Source: Diplosphaera chodatii (Eukaryota; Chlorophyta; Trebouxiophyceae; Prasiolales; Stichococcaceae). From it: a DNA stretch of 64,000 bases. The position numbers were made by a program, and so were the translations under genes. The stretch spans positions 434,001 to 498,000 of the forward strand of contig JAALGY010000035.1 in assembly GCA_032358165.1 (NCBI GenBank). The letters are read 5' to 3'. The first letter of the stretch is position 1. Every line of letters begins with the position of its first letter. Under the pieces are notes generated by a model. It did not search any database, was not told where the DNA came from, and saw only the letters and a program-made list of their open reading frames with translations. Below are positions 26,134 to 37,309 of the stretch, in pieces.

Positions 26134-27860
26134 CTATCCCTGGATTGCTGTTGGTTGCAGCACGTCTTGTGCCAACAGCGCTGCATCTGGCGCATGCCCC
26201 ACGTTGATGAGCAGCTGTGCGAGCCACCTGTTCGCCACAGACATATGCATCACATAGAGTGATCGGGCGTTGCACGTCTGGCAGGCATGGCACATCCACA
26301 TGGAAGTGTGCTGCCCATAGGCGTGTGTGCCACACGGAGAGTGGCGCGCTTCAGGCTGGGACGGGCTGCCGTACCTGCAGGTGGTGGGGTCGTCCTTGAG
26401 GCACGCCGTGAACTGGGGGCTGCGCAGCAGGTCGGGCAGGCACTGACGCAGCGCCTCGCGCGCCCGCGGGTTGTCCGACAGCCGCAGGTAGCACCGCACA
26501 ATGTGCTTCAGCAGCCGCACGCTCGGCTGCTCTGCCAGCAGGCCAACCTGCGTCACGAAGCAATGTACCAGTGTCGTTCTTAGCATCGAACCCACCACAT
26601 GGAGGGACAGAATGCCAACAGAACTGCAGCCTGTGTCTACGCGAAGCGTTGGCAAGGAAGTACAGCAAGCTCTGTGGCTTGAGCCAGGCTGCTGCACGGG
26701 CACTTCCCTCAGGTCTGCCCGCACTTGGTGCGTGGAGTGCCGCTCTGCTGCTCTGCTGGGCCTGATCATCCCATCACTTCATCTACACCTCAAACAATGC
26801 TACAGGGCGGGCCCCGCACCATGTTGCCCAGCACCGCGCCGACGGCGAAGAAGCGCTCCGCGGTGGCGCAGATGTAGTTGAGGCCCACGTTGTCCAGCAG
26901 GATCTTCTGCACGATGAAGGTGGCGACCGTCTTGGACAGCTCGCTGCCCATCTCCATGGTGCGCAGGCACAGCGGGATGATCTCCGTGGACAGCAGGAAG
27001 TTGATGACCTCCGTGTCGTCCACCTGCCGTGCAACATTTAGCTCCTGTTTCCCCACAAGCATTTACCTGTCTATTGAAACCAAGTCATTTGATGACCAGG
27101 TCATAACAAGTTCGTTGCTTGATTCAACAGTTAAAACTCACAACAGTGCAGCTTGGCCTGCTTCAGACGCCAAGGTATAAGGAACTTCTGTGGCAGCTGC
27201 GGGAGCAAACTGTGTTTCAGGGTCTGGAACAACCGGGGTGCGGACAAGTGCACGTACACCGTACCTTGACCAGCGCGCCGATGACGCCCAGGCTGGTGAG
27301 CCGCAGGTACTCAAATGGCCGCGTCTTGCTGGTGGTGTTCAGGAATGGGTACAAGAACAGCGGCACATGAGCTGCAAAGCCAAGGCACATGCCGAATCAG
27401 CTGCTGAGCCGTGCGGTTGGCCCGAGGCGGCGACACGCAGGGTGCACTTTTTGCTCGTCAGAGCTGCGAGTTGAAGTCAAAGCTGTGCTCACCCCGCAAG
27501 AAGAGGCTGCGTGTCTCTGGGTGAGAGGCCACGCACTGTAGCAGCGCAAGCGCATTGCAAACGCGGTTGGAGGCATGCGCAGTGAGCGACGGCGGCGACA
27601 GCAGCGGGTATATCGACACGATCTCCTGCGTTGTTTGTCAGCGTGTAATGGACGTGCCATCATGCTGCATTTGTAGCACTGACCGCTTTTCCGCAATGCG
27701 AGAGGAATTTGCAACGCACCTGGAGAAGTGCTGAGATGGTGCCGAAGCTGTGCCACAAGTACGGTGCCAGGTCTGGGAACGACTCGCGCTTCTTGCTGAG
27801 CTCCAATAGCGCGTTCTCGCGGGACTGCGGGTTGGTCAGGTCCAGCACCAGCTGCTCCAT
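26134..27860 (-). CDS. CNOT9: CNOT9/RCD1 subunit of the CCR4-NOT complex
   Basis: Armadillo-type subunit of the CCR4-NOT deadenylase, which shortens mRNA poly(A) tails and links regulators to the complex. Exons read [174 protein letters not shown], and [20 protein letters not shown], then [10 protein letters not shown] joined in phase to [14 protein letters not shown] and a short tail to the stop at 26134. The ATG at 27860 matches an internal Met of other members, which often carry about ten more residues. The true start may therefore be in an unseen upstream exon; an AG just before the ATG would allow this. Confidence 0.93.
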
Positions 27861-28353
27861 CGCCTCGTGAACGTGTCAACCCTCAACACCGAGGTCGCTG
27901 CATTGCTGCCAGCGTTGCGTAGCGGTGCGTACACGCTGACAACCTCAAATGCTTCCACTGGTGGCGCGGCCTGACCTTGTTGAATTCTGACACGGCACAG
28001 CGAGGATCCACTGTAGGTGCCCTCGTTCGTTGTGCAGGTGATCGGCGTCCAAGACGAGCATAAAGGTTGGTTCAACTTACGACGGATCTCTCACTTGTCG
28101 CTGTCTAGACCTCGATTCAACATAAGAAACGCTGAACTGCTTCCAGCTGCCGGCTTGGTCTGACCGTGAAAGGGCTGGTGGGTCGTGCATCACCGTCCAT
28201 ATTTGCCTGTCCCCACCCCTGGTCCTCGGCCACACCGGATCGCACTCATCTCCTGTCAGTGGCTTGCTGGTGCAGTTCCCTGTCCACACCTCATCTCCTG
28301 CACTATCCAGATCACCAGATCGTGCCGCCGGTCCAGATCGCTTCTGCCTGCCG
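27861..28353. other. Divergent intergenic region
   Basis: 493 bases between CNOT9 (minus) and MCAT (plus). It may hold a first exon of CNOT9 as well as both promoters. I see no TATA box or RNA gene. Confidence 0.4.
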
Positions 28354-30663
28354 ATGGTACTGGTTAACATGCCTGCCCGCATGGACATGAGCAGCTGCTT
28401 CCGCGCAGCCAAGGCGCTCAGGACTGCGAGGTGACATTGCCACAGGGGATCAGATTATCATGTGCATGCATGCCGGTGCCGTCACCATGCATGCATTGAC
28501 GATGCTTCCAATGTACCTGCCATGTGTTCTACAGGTGCAGCCCACAGCTCATATGCACACGGAGTACGGGTCGTTTCTCACGTGCACGACACAGCCTGGC
28601 CGTGCGGGTGATCACAGCAGCATGATGCATGCACGCTGCCACCACAGTATGACAGTGTCGACTCGGCGTCCTAGCGGTTCGAACGAGCATGCTGTGTCTG
28701 CAGGCGTCCTCAGCGGATGACCAATTTGCAGACTACAAACCCAGCGTGGCCTTCCTATTCCCGGGGCAGGGTGCGCAGGCAGTGGGCATGGCAAAGGTGT
28801 GCCGCGAGGGATCTTGTGTGAGCTGCCCAGTCACACAAGATCGCTTCGTTGTAATGACGCCCAATGATAGTCTTTCAGTGCCAGTTCTTGAATGTATTGC
28901 CTCGGTCATACAGGAAATGTGTGACGAGGTTCCGGCAGCAAAGCAGTTGTTTGACCGCGCATCAGACATCCTGGGGTATGACCTGTTGCAAGTTTGCATC
29001 GAAGGTGTGCATCGTACTTTGCCATCTCTCTTCGTGTTCAAGTACGGCGTAAATGGGCTCCGTGCAGCTGAGCAGCATGAAGGCTATGATGGCGTGAGTA
29101 ATTACTGCATATCTGTGTATGCAGGTCCGAAGGACAAGCTGGACTCCACAGCAGTCAGCCAGCCAGCCATCTATGTGGCCAGCCTCGCAGCAGTCGAAAA
29201 GCTGCGCGCCACTGAGGGGGAGGTCAGCCATCTGTCCCCATATACATGTCGCAATGTGAGCCTACAAAACAGCTCTGTGTACGCCATGCAATGCTGTGAC
29301 ACCTTCAGCCGCTGCATCAAGTGTACAGGAGGTGCTTGGGAAGGCAGACGTGGCAGCGGGCCTCAGCTTGGGCGAGTACACAGCACTTGCTTTTGCAGAC
29401 GCGTTCAGGTGTGATTTGTGTGCCAACCCTTGGCACCACAGCAAACAGCCACTTCCTTGGGAGCACAAGGCCAGACTGATGTAGTGATGGCACATGAGGA
29501 CTTGAGACTGGCAGTCTGGTCACACTGCAGCTTTGAGGATGGCCTGAAGCTGGTGAAGTTGCGGGGCGAGAGCATGCAGGCGGCGTCCGACGCCTCGCCC
29601 TCTGGCATGATCTCCGTCATCGGCCTAGATGCCGAGAAGGTGGGCTGCCAGCTCTGCTCGAGTCTTTGGGCGTGGTGCCGTGATGCTGGTTGCTGTTGAT
29701 GATCCTCATGTGTTGGCAAGCAGATGCTGTGGATCGCCTGATTGGGACCAGTCGTCTGCTGCGAGTAGATGTGAAGCAGGTGGCCCTTGGAATGGTGTGC
29801 AGGTGCAGCAGCTGTGCGACAAGGCGAGCGCAGAGGTGGCAGAGGGGCAGGGCGTGCGCATCGCCAACTTCCTGTGCCCAGGCAACTATGCCATATCAGG
29901 CGGCCTGGATGGCTGCGCCGTTGTGGAGAAGATCGCCAAGCCCGACTTCAAGGTGGGCCCATGTTCATCACTCTCGGCCTAGTGTTTCGAAAAGGTCAGC
30001 ATGCAGCAGGTGTGCGTGTGTGACGTGTGGAATGCTACTCGACACCGCGCGACAGGCTCAGCAAATTCAGGACAGGTACTTCACAATGCTCGTTTCATGT
30101 CCAAAACTGACAGGCAAACGTGAGAAGCACATGCTGCAGGCCCACCTCTGCTGCGATGGTACTGCTTGACCTCTGTGCATGTGTCGGGTGAATGTGTCGG
30201 GGTGCAGGCGCGGATGACGGTGAAGCTGGCGGTGGCTGGCGCCTTCCACACGGACTTCATGCAGCCGGCAGTGGAGCGGCTGCGCGGCGCGCTGGCATCC
30301 ACAAACATCACGGCGCCGCGCATCCCAGTCATCTCGAATGTCGACGCACAGCCGCACTCCGACCCAGACACCATCCGAGACATCCTTGCGCGCCAGGTGT
30401 GCATGCAGTGACCTGGCTGCCGGTGTGCCAGCCGTAGCACCGTGGTGTGAGCTTCAGCGACATGCAGCCGTGCCGCAGCACTGTGATACAGCTGCTTGCG
30501 TCCACTTGCGCAGGTGACAAGCCCAGTGCAGTGGGAGACAACGCTCAAGACACTGCTGGAGAAGGGCCTACAGCAGAGCTACGAGATCGGGCCCAACAAG
30601 GTCATTGCGGGCATCATGAAGCGCATCGACAAGACCAGCCCCATCACCAATGTCACTGCATAA
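28354..30663 (+). CDS. MCAT: Plastid malonyl-CoA:ACP transacylase
   Basis: Transfers malonyl groups from CoA to acyl carrier protein, the entry step for chain extension in plastid fatty-acid synthesis. Two short exons make a transit peptide: 28354-28430 (in-frame Mets at 28354, 28369 and 28381, then SSCFRAAKALRTA) and 28535-28607 (CSPQLICTRSTGRFSRARHS). They join in phase to 28704-28796, ASSADDQFADYKPSVAFLFP with GQGAQAVGMAK. The catalytic Ser lies in AAGLSLGEYTALAFADAF, in the plant form GLSLGE where bacteria have GHSLGE. Then come LKLVKLRGESMQAASDASPS, VRIANFLCPGNYAISGGLDG and the catalytic His in VAGAFHTDFMQPAVERLRG. It ends YEIGPNKVIAGIMKRIDKTS, stop 30661-30663. TGTAAA at 30770 is a likely polyadenylation signal. 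The initiator choice among three close Mets is open. Confidence 0.94.
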
Positions 30664-30780
30664 GTTGAGCACACCAGAAGAACGAGAGCAGGGAGGTCTG
30701 AGCCTTGAAGAAGGCAGAAACAGGTGTCAGTCGTGCAAGCACTGCACAAGCCTGGCACAGCATGCTCACTGTAAACACCA

Positions 30781-31381
30781 TCATAGTTTGTCCTTCAGTG
30801 TGATGATGTTGAATCCATTGCGAGCCTCCTCTGCTGCAGCACGCGTTGCTGCTTGCTGGGCCCTGTGCTGCAGCTGCATCCCTTTTCGTTCCTGCTGCAA
30901 CTGCTCCCGCAGTACGGCATCCTGCTCCTGTTGCACCCGCTGCTGCCGCTTCTTTGCAATAACCACCTGTGCTCAATGCCCCAAACCTCGCGATAGCCCT
31001 CTTACATGGGAGCACGTATGGTGCCAATGGAGCCGAAACGAAGCTGATAACAACGACTCAAGTACCAACCTCGTGCTGCTCGTGGCGCTCCAGTCGCCGC
31101 ATGCGCTCCTGCGATTCAGCACTGCTTGAGCAGCTGAAGCGCTCGCTATCAGGGCAGTGCGACGGGCTGCCAGTCTGTGGTCGGATCAAAAATTTCTGCG
31201 GCTGGAGGCGAAATATTCTCTTGCTGACTGGATGCGGCTGCTGCTTGGCCACCAACCCCTCGGCCAGCCTCTGGCGTTGCGCTGCCCGCTGTGCGTGGCT
31301 TTGCAGTGCAGCCTCGGTGGCAGGGTCAGGCTGGCTACCAGTCGCGAAAGGTGGCTCAGGACTGTAGGCTAGCTTGCTCAT
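30781..31381 (-). CDS. Small coiled-coil protein of unknown function
   Basis: Two exons joined in phase: 31381-31070 (MSKLAYSPEPPFATGSQ, TEAALQSHAQRAAQRQRLAE, FRLQPQKFLIRPQTGSPSH, ESQERMRRLERHEQHE) and about 30977-30781 (VVIAKKRQQRVQQEQDAVLR, EQLQQERKGMQLQHRAQQAA, EEARNGFNIITLKDKL, stop). The second half is a Gln/Arg/Glu-rich helix likely to form a coiled coil. The pattern of two basic helical stretches is like some cytoskeletal proteins, but I do not recognise the family. The frame is open upstream to 31561; I chose 31381 because it is the Met nearest the conserved-looking part. It is convergent with MCAT (118 bases apart) and divergent from WEE1. Confidence 0.6.
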
Positions 31382-31993
31382 CGCAGCAACGCTGGCAGGG
31401 CGCAGTCGACGTGGAGAAACTGCTTTGGGGTGCTGGTGCTGAAACCTCCGAAGTGACGCTGGTCTAGGTCTCGCGCGACGCTTGCGACGCAGTTGGTCTT
31501 TGTTTCGGCAGCACAAGTGTACTGGAGCTCCGCTCGTGAGGCATCGCTGCTGGCGGTGCAAACAGAAAGAGTGCTGTCGGCAAGGCCGAGGCGCGTCAGG
31601 GTTTTCGCATGGTGTATCCCAAATCTCAAATCTGCAGTTGGCTCTGCAGACTTGTGTCTTGCGCCCTGAGTTGCATGCATGCAGCGGCCCTAGCTTGCAT
31701 CACACCATCTGCTGGCACAAGGTGTTCAACCCCTGGGCAGGCGTATCAGGCGTATCTGTGGCACCCTACTATCATCAGCATGGCCAGGTCAACTGCATGC
31801 ATTGGAACCCGTGGACCGCTCAGGGGCTGAGCTCACCTGCCGGTACCTTCTGGCGCTGTTTCTGCTCCTGCAAGCGTCTTACGCCGCCCGTGTCGTCAGG
31901 TGCCCCATCGGAGTGAGATTTGGTGAACATGATGTGGTCTGCCCTTCACAGAGTACATGGCAGAGATGGCGCTCATGTCCCAGTGCAGGCGCC
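31382..31993. other. Divergent intergenic region
   Basis: 612 bases between the coiled-coil gene (minus) and WEE1 (plus). Open frames run through it in both directions from the flanking genes. No separate gene is visible. Confidence 0.4.
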
Positions 31994-34951
31994 ATGGCGA
32001 TGCAGCTGAACTTCTCGCAGATGTCAGAAGCCGCTGCGTCGCAGGGCGGCTGCAGCGGCTCCCAGAGGTTGACATGTGCATTCAGCAGCGGCTGTCGGCT
32101 GGGCACACCGGCACCGCTGAGCTTGGACCTCAGCTTGACGGACTCGGAAGGGCAGGAGATCCTACTGGACGCCACCAACCTGACGCAGGGGCCGCCAATG
32201 TCGCAGCTGCACAGCCAGATGACCAGCCAGCAGCTCCTCAGGTTGCCCGCTGTGCTGTATCTTGACATGAGGGTATTGCATGCGGCTCGGCACATGTGCA
32301 GGCCCTCCAGCAGCATGTCGACCGATCCTGCTGCCTACAACCTGCAGCACGCAGGACTTCGTGACGCCGGTTGACCCGCCGTCGGGCTCGCAGCAGCAAT
32401 GGCGGGGCACCCCAGCACAGCTGTCGCCCAACAGAAACAAGCGGCCACGGCAACTGACAGGTGCGCGCATGCACACGACTGTGGGCGTGTGTCTAGTGCA
32501 TGCATGAGGGAAAAGCTGGTTGAAGGGCCACAAAACGTATTCGGCATTCCTTGCAGACTTGGATGAAGACTCGCAGATGGACTTCAGCCAAAGCCAGCAC
32601 AGAGCCATGGGGCCGCCTGGTGCTCGTTGTGACGACCAGCTTGCTAAGACTCATGGCACCATTGATAGCTCACTCTGTTTCGCAGTAACCATGACCCGTT
32701 TGCATCGTCACAAGCATGTCTGCATGGTGCAGCCACCCGCATGGTGCAGCAAGCGGCTGCCACGAGCCACATGACCAGCTCCAGCTGCAGACTTCTGCAG
32801 ACGGAAATCATCACATCCTGCACTTGCATGTGCGCAGCGTCGCAAGTGCCGCCCACGGCGCACAAGGCCAAGCTGCTCAGGCGGGCGCGCTCCCCGCCCT
32901 GCCTGCGCAACGTGTTTGCGCAGAGCACCCTGGCAGAGGACAACAGCTACAACGCCTCCATCAGCAGCCTGCCGCGCCAGCAGAAGGAGCTCCCCGAGCG
33001 CTACAGGTGCACGCAGCTCTGTCCTTGCGCATCCACCTCTGCGAGTGAACCCGGTGTGCCTGCTGAGTGAGAGGTGGGGGGTGACACAGCATCATTTGAA
33101 GCACTGCGCCCATCAGCCTTCAGCAGGCTGCAGGCTCAGCTGGGCACCAGCGGCCGCCAAAAATGAGCTTGACATGCTTCGCAACACCACCTTTGGGCGT
33201 GCAGATCGGAGTTCAAGGAGGTACGGCTGCTGGGCGAGGGCAACTTCAGCGTGGTGCGGGCCGCGAAACACCGCCTCGACGGCATCGAGTACGCCATCAA
33301 GCGGTCCACCAAGGACATCGCGGACCCCGCCACCAAGAAGCAGTGGGTGCAGGTGCAGTCGTGAAGTCGCACTGTTGTTGGTGTTGAGTTGCACGCGGGT
33401 GTACGTGCGAGTGGCATGCCAGGCCCCGAAAAGCAATGCACCCTCTAGCGCAGATATTGCCTCTGATCTCCTGCTTTGCTGCTTGAACTGCAGGAGATCC
33501 ACGCATGGGCGCGGCTGGGAAGCCACCCAAACGTGGTGCGATACTACAGCTCCTGGTTCGAGCACAGCAGCCGCGGCGGCGAGCACGCCTTCATTCAGCT
33601 AGAGAAGTGCGTCGCACCATGTGCAGACGCAACCTGGAAGATGCTGCAACCACGCATGGGTTGTCGACACGACACCTGCTTTACACATCAGTGCGCTTGC
33701 GGCTTGCTGATAGTCGCAGAATTGGCGAGCTGCAGGTGCGGCATGAAGCTATCGGAGCATGCCAGCCTCAATGGCCCGCTCAGCGAAGCCGACCTTGTGG
33801 ACATCCTGGGTCAGGTGGGTGACAGCCATCCTGCTCAATTGGTGCACAGCATTGGTGCAGAACCGCGGTCATAGCTTTCCGAACAAAGGTGCTGTGCCAC
33901 CCGCTCGACATGAAGAGCGTGACTTACCAACTGTCTCACTGCAGCTGGCGGCGGCGCTTGAGCATGTGCACTCACACTCGCACATGGTGCACATGGATGT
34001 GAAGCCAGACAACGTGTACATGTGCGACGATGGCACTGTCAAGCTTGGCGACTTCGGGCTTGCGACCGTGGACAGCGCAGATGCTGAAAGCATGCAATAT
34101 GGGTCTGGGGACGCAAGGTGAGCATCGTGAGCATGGAAGCAGCGCCATCACAGCAGCGCCAAGTGCTTGGCAGCACGCTCGCCGTATGTACAGCATACCA
34201 ACAGAGATAGGTGTGCTTAGGGCCAGCCTTCTGCATGTCCCGCTCCCCACTGTGTGAAGCACAGGTGAAACCCCCCATGTGCAGGTATGTCTCAAAGGAG
34301 GTGCTCCGGGAGGACCTGCGCCACCTGGACAAGGCCGACATGTTTGCACTGGGCGCCTCGCTGTACGAGCTCGCAAGTGACAAGCGCCTGCCCAAGGGTG
34401 CGCTTATCAGCCACTGTGGCGCCGGGACGAAAGCTGATGTGCAGCCTGGTACCGGGTAAAGTTCACACCGCAATATGACCGATTGGCGGAAGCACTTGCC
34501 TTAATGGTGAAGATGGACGCCAAGCTTGATGTGGGGGCATGCAGGGGGCAAGGCATTCCACGATCTGCGGGAGGGCAAGTTGTTCCTGCCCCACCACTCG
34601 GCGCCCTTCCAGAACATGCTCAAGGCGCTGGTGCACCCTGACCGCTTCCAGCGACCCACACCACGCTACGTCGTCGACTGGGCCGCCAGGCGCAAGCACA
34701 GCCAGGTGAGCTGAGAAAGTAGGATCATCAGAGCAGTGAAGATACATCGAGCACGGTGCTTGCTGAATGAGGTTATAGCAGGAATCACTGTCAGCTGTGA
34801 CAGGCATTCCTCTCTTTGGCATCGTGTCCTGGACATACGAGTACTGGTGCACGTGACGCAGGCCCTTGGCAGTCAGCCTAAAGCAGGCTGCGGCAGCCGT
34901 ACACAGCTGTCACTACAGCCGTCCCAAGCGTCAGCAGCTGCTGCTGGTTGA
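31994..34951 (+). CDS. WEE1: WEE1-like protein kinase
   Basis: Kinase expected to restrain entry to mitosis by phosphorylating the inhibitory Tyr of CDKs, in the nucleus. It starts MAMQLNFSQMSEAAASQGG at 31994, the first ATG in frame, with a long, probably disordered N-terminus (PSGSQQQWRGTPAQLSPNRN, LRNVFAQSTLAEDNSYNASI). The kinase domain has FKEVRLLGEGNFSVVRAAKH (Gly loop), EYAIKRS (Lys), WARLGSHPNVVRYYSSWFE, VHMDVKPDNVYMCDDGTVKL (catalytic loop), GDFGLATVD, GSGDARYVSKEVL and DKADMFALGASLYELASD. The GDARY motif and the HMDVKP loop are typical of the WEE1 family. The last exon appears to be spliced on after RRKHSQ, adding a short Gln/Ala tail to the stop at 34949-34951; reading through instead would stop at 34714. 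The 3' end faces the PNPO-like gene. Confidence 0.88.
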
Positions 34952-35206
34952 TGCCGCTTGGTGTCAGAGTGGCAAGGTGGCCCACGTTTCAGAACTCTGC
35001 ATTGCCTTTCGTTGTTGTAGCTTTCCATGATTAAAGCACTGACATCCATTCGTCCAACAGACAGTCTGCCAATCAAATTCATGTTCAGTCCCACGAAACC
35101 CTCAGAGCAGGCCTGCAACCTGCAGATATATGTACACGGTGTCCCTTGTTGCTGGCACATCTGAGCCCTGCCACCCGCTCTACACGCCCGACCCTGTAGA
35201 TTCTCA

Positions 35207-36620
35207 TCAAGGGTTCACATCCTCGGAGGACCAAGTGCGCTGGCCGCCCTCCTCCTTGCTGCTGAACACCAGACGCTTGTTCTCGCGCAAGTTGACGTAG
35301 TCCACCTGCACGCCGAACATCGGAATCGCTGCGTCAGGACCTGGTCGCATTGAGCAGCAGACCCGGAGCGTTTGACAGCCTTATGATGCGCAACCCGGAC
35401 ATATACTTTCCCGTGAACACAAATGGCAGCATGTACCTCCTGGATGTCGTGGACGACCAGGCAGAAGGCATCCAGCGCCTGGCTGTCCTCTGGCGGCGCA
35501 TCCTGTTAAGGTAGGGTGCAATTCGTCGCTGAGATTGCAACGCTGTGTGCGCAAACATAGCAGAGATGAACGGTTGGCAAACAAGCACCAAGGACTCATG
35601 TGCACTGCCGTACCGCCTGAAACTGGCTGTCGTCCTGGCGCGGCTGGCGTGGGTCAGGGTATGTGAACTGCTGTCTCGCCCCCGGAGAGAGCGATGACCA
35701 GAGTCTTTGCCGCTCCTGCATATGGTCGTGATTCGTCACTGCACATCCATCAAAAACCAGTAATCATCGAATACACCTCAGGACACGGCCAGAAGTCGGC
35801 AACACTCACGCCACATTGCGCAGGGGCCGACATGATCAGGAGCGCTGCCACACGAGGGTTTGGTGGCACATGCCCTCTGTCGAATCATATCGGAGCTCGC
35901 ACCTCGAGCAGCGTGCTGTCGCTATGCTCCTTGCCGATGATTGTCATTGGGCCACCCAGCCTGAATTGCTCCCGGCTGTGACGGCAGAACAACAAACCGT
36001 TGCAGCTGAGGTTCTCTGTGGACATCATGCTGCAAACGTCAAAGGCATGTCAGGGATAATGTTGATAGCACCGCGGGGTGGCCCCGAGGGGGCTCACCTG
36101 TCCTCCAGATACCAGGCCGCCTCTGCCCACGGCTCATGGCGCACCTCCAGGACTTTGCCTGTCCTGCATGGCGACGCCATGGCATGTGCGTCTTTGACTG
36201 CTTGGGCTGTACGATGCCATGCACGCACTGATGCATGCTCTGGGTTATATGCCCACGCAAACACCAACCATGCACGCACCGCTGGTCGGTGCACCAGGTG
36301 AGGGCGTTGTCGCCAAAGAAGTCGCGGTGCACCACTGTGCGGTTGGACGGCCGCCCGTCGGTGCCCACTGTCGCCACCTGGTAGTACCTGCCGGTCGATC
36401 GGCATGCAATCAGCGTTGAACTGTGACGTTACATATTTCAGGGTGGTCGTGGCACACAAGACTTTGGGACGCCAGCCAATGCGGCATTGCGTCCGCAAGA
36501 AGGCGTTCTATGCTGCCTGACGCAGCGAAGTGCGTGTATGGCTCACTTGGCATACGGCATTGCGCCTTTGTTTTCACCAAGTGCCTTCTCCAGCATCTGG
36601 CGCCACTCCGGCGGCGACAT
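35207..36620 (-). CDS. PNPO-like flavoprotein, plant PPOX2 type
   Basis: Member of the pyridoxamine 5'-phosphate oxidase-like FMN-binding split-barrel family, closest to the plant protein called PPOX2. The true substrate of that branch is unsettled. Start at 36620, MSPPEWRQMLEKALGENKGA then MPYAK, joined in phase to YYQVATVGTDGRPSNRTVVH and RDFFGDNALTWCTDQR. Further exons give KVLEVRHEPWAEAAWYLED, SREQFRLGGPMTIIGKEHSD, ALSPGARQQFTYPDP, EDSQALDAFCLVVHDIQ and FGVQVDYVNLRENKRLVFSS, ending RTWSSEDVNP at the stop (35207-35209). The RPSNRTVV motif, WY..D..EQFR and the C-terminal VDYVNLR are the family signatures. No transit peptide is obvious. It is convergent with WEE1, 255 bases apart. Confidence 0.87.
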
Positions 36621-37309
36621 CGCAGTTGTGCTCGAGATGGTTCGGCCCCCGGCGCGTGTATGCGATGCTCTGCTCAATGCTCTCTGCCTGCTGCAACGAC
36701 ATGGAAAAGTTTACGTTTCGTCGGAAACTCGGTTGCAGGAGTTCGTTTCATGCAGGTACTGTATGCCGTTGGCAAAGTGCATGCCAAAACTTTGGATTGC
36801 ATCTGTACACCAACCTTAAAGGCGCGAAAGTTTGAGCGAAACGCAGCACGTTGGACATCGAGCAAGGGTGAACACAAGTCTCAATGTCTATGTCGACCTG
36901 ACGACAGCCATTGGCACCACTGCAGGAAGGTGATATGCAGCTGCTTCCTGCCACTTGAATAATGTTGCAACTCGGGTACTCGGCCCACCCCAGGCCCTGT
37001 AGTGCGATGAAACGCTGCAAGATGTCCATTTGCAGCACAATGCGATAGCCGCTGGCATCTCAGTAGGGAGATGAGGCATGATTGCTGCATTGGCAAGGTG
37101 TGGCGGCCGACTGCAGCAGTAGCGTCATTCATCAAACCGCAGGGGAATAACACAATGCACGAGCTACCCTGTGGCATGAGCGTTGGTCACTGTACAGAAC
37201 TACACGGCTCCTTTGCCGATGGACCATACACCGTCTACTGGACCACGCTCATACAAGCACCATGCTAAGGATCGAAGACGTATGCCTCAAGCGTCAGATC
37301 CTGATCTTG
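36621..37309. other. Intergenic region between two minus-strand genes
   Basis: 689 bases between the ankyrin-DHHC 3' end and the PNPO-like start. A 98-codon open frame (36881-37177, minus) has no recognisable composition. It should contain the PNPO-like promoter. Confidence 0.4.

Noticed and set aside
36881..37177. 98-codon minus-strand ORF with an ATG
   Set aside because: Composition is not protein-like, there is no family resemblance, and it sits in an intergenic gap.
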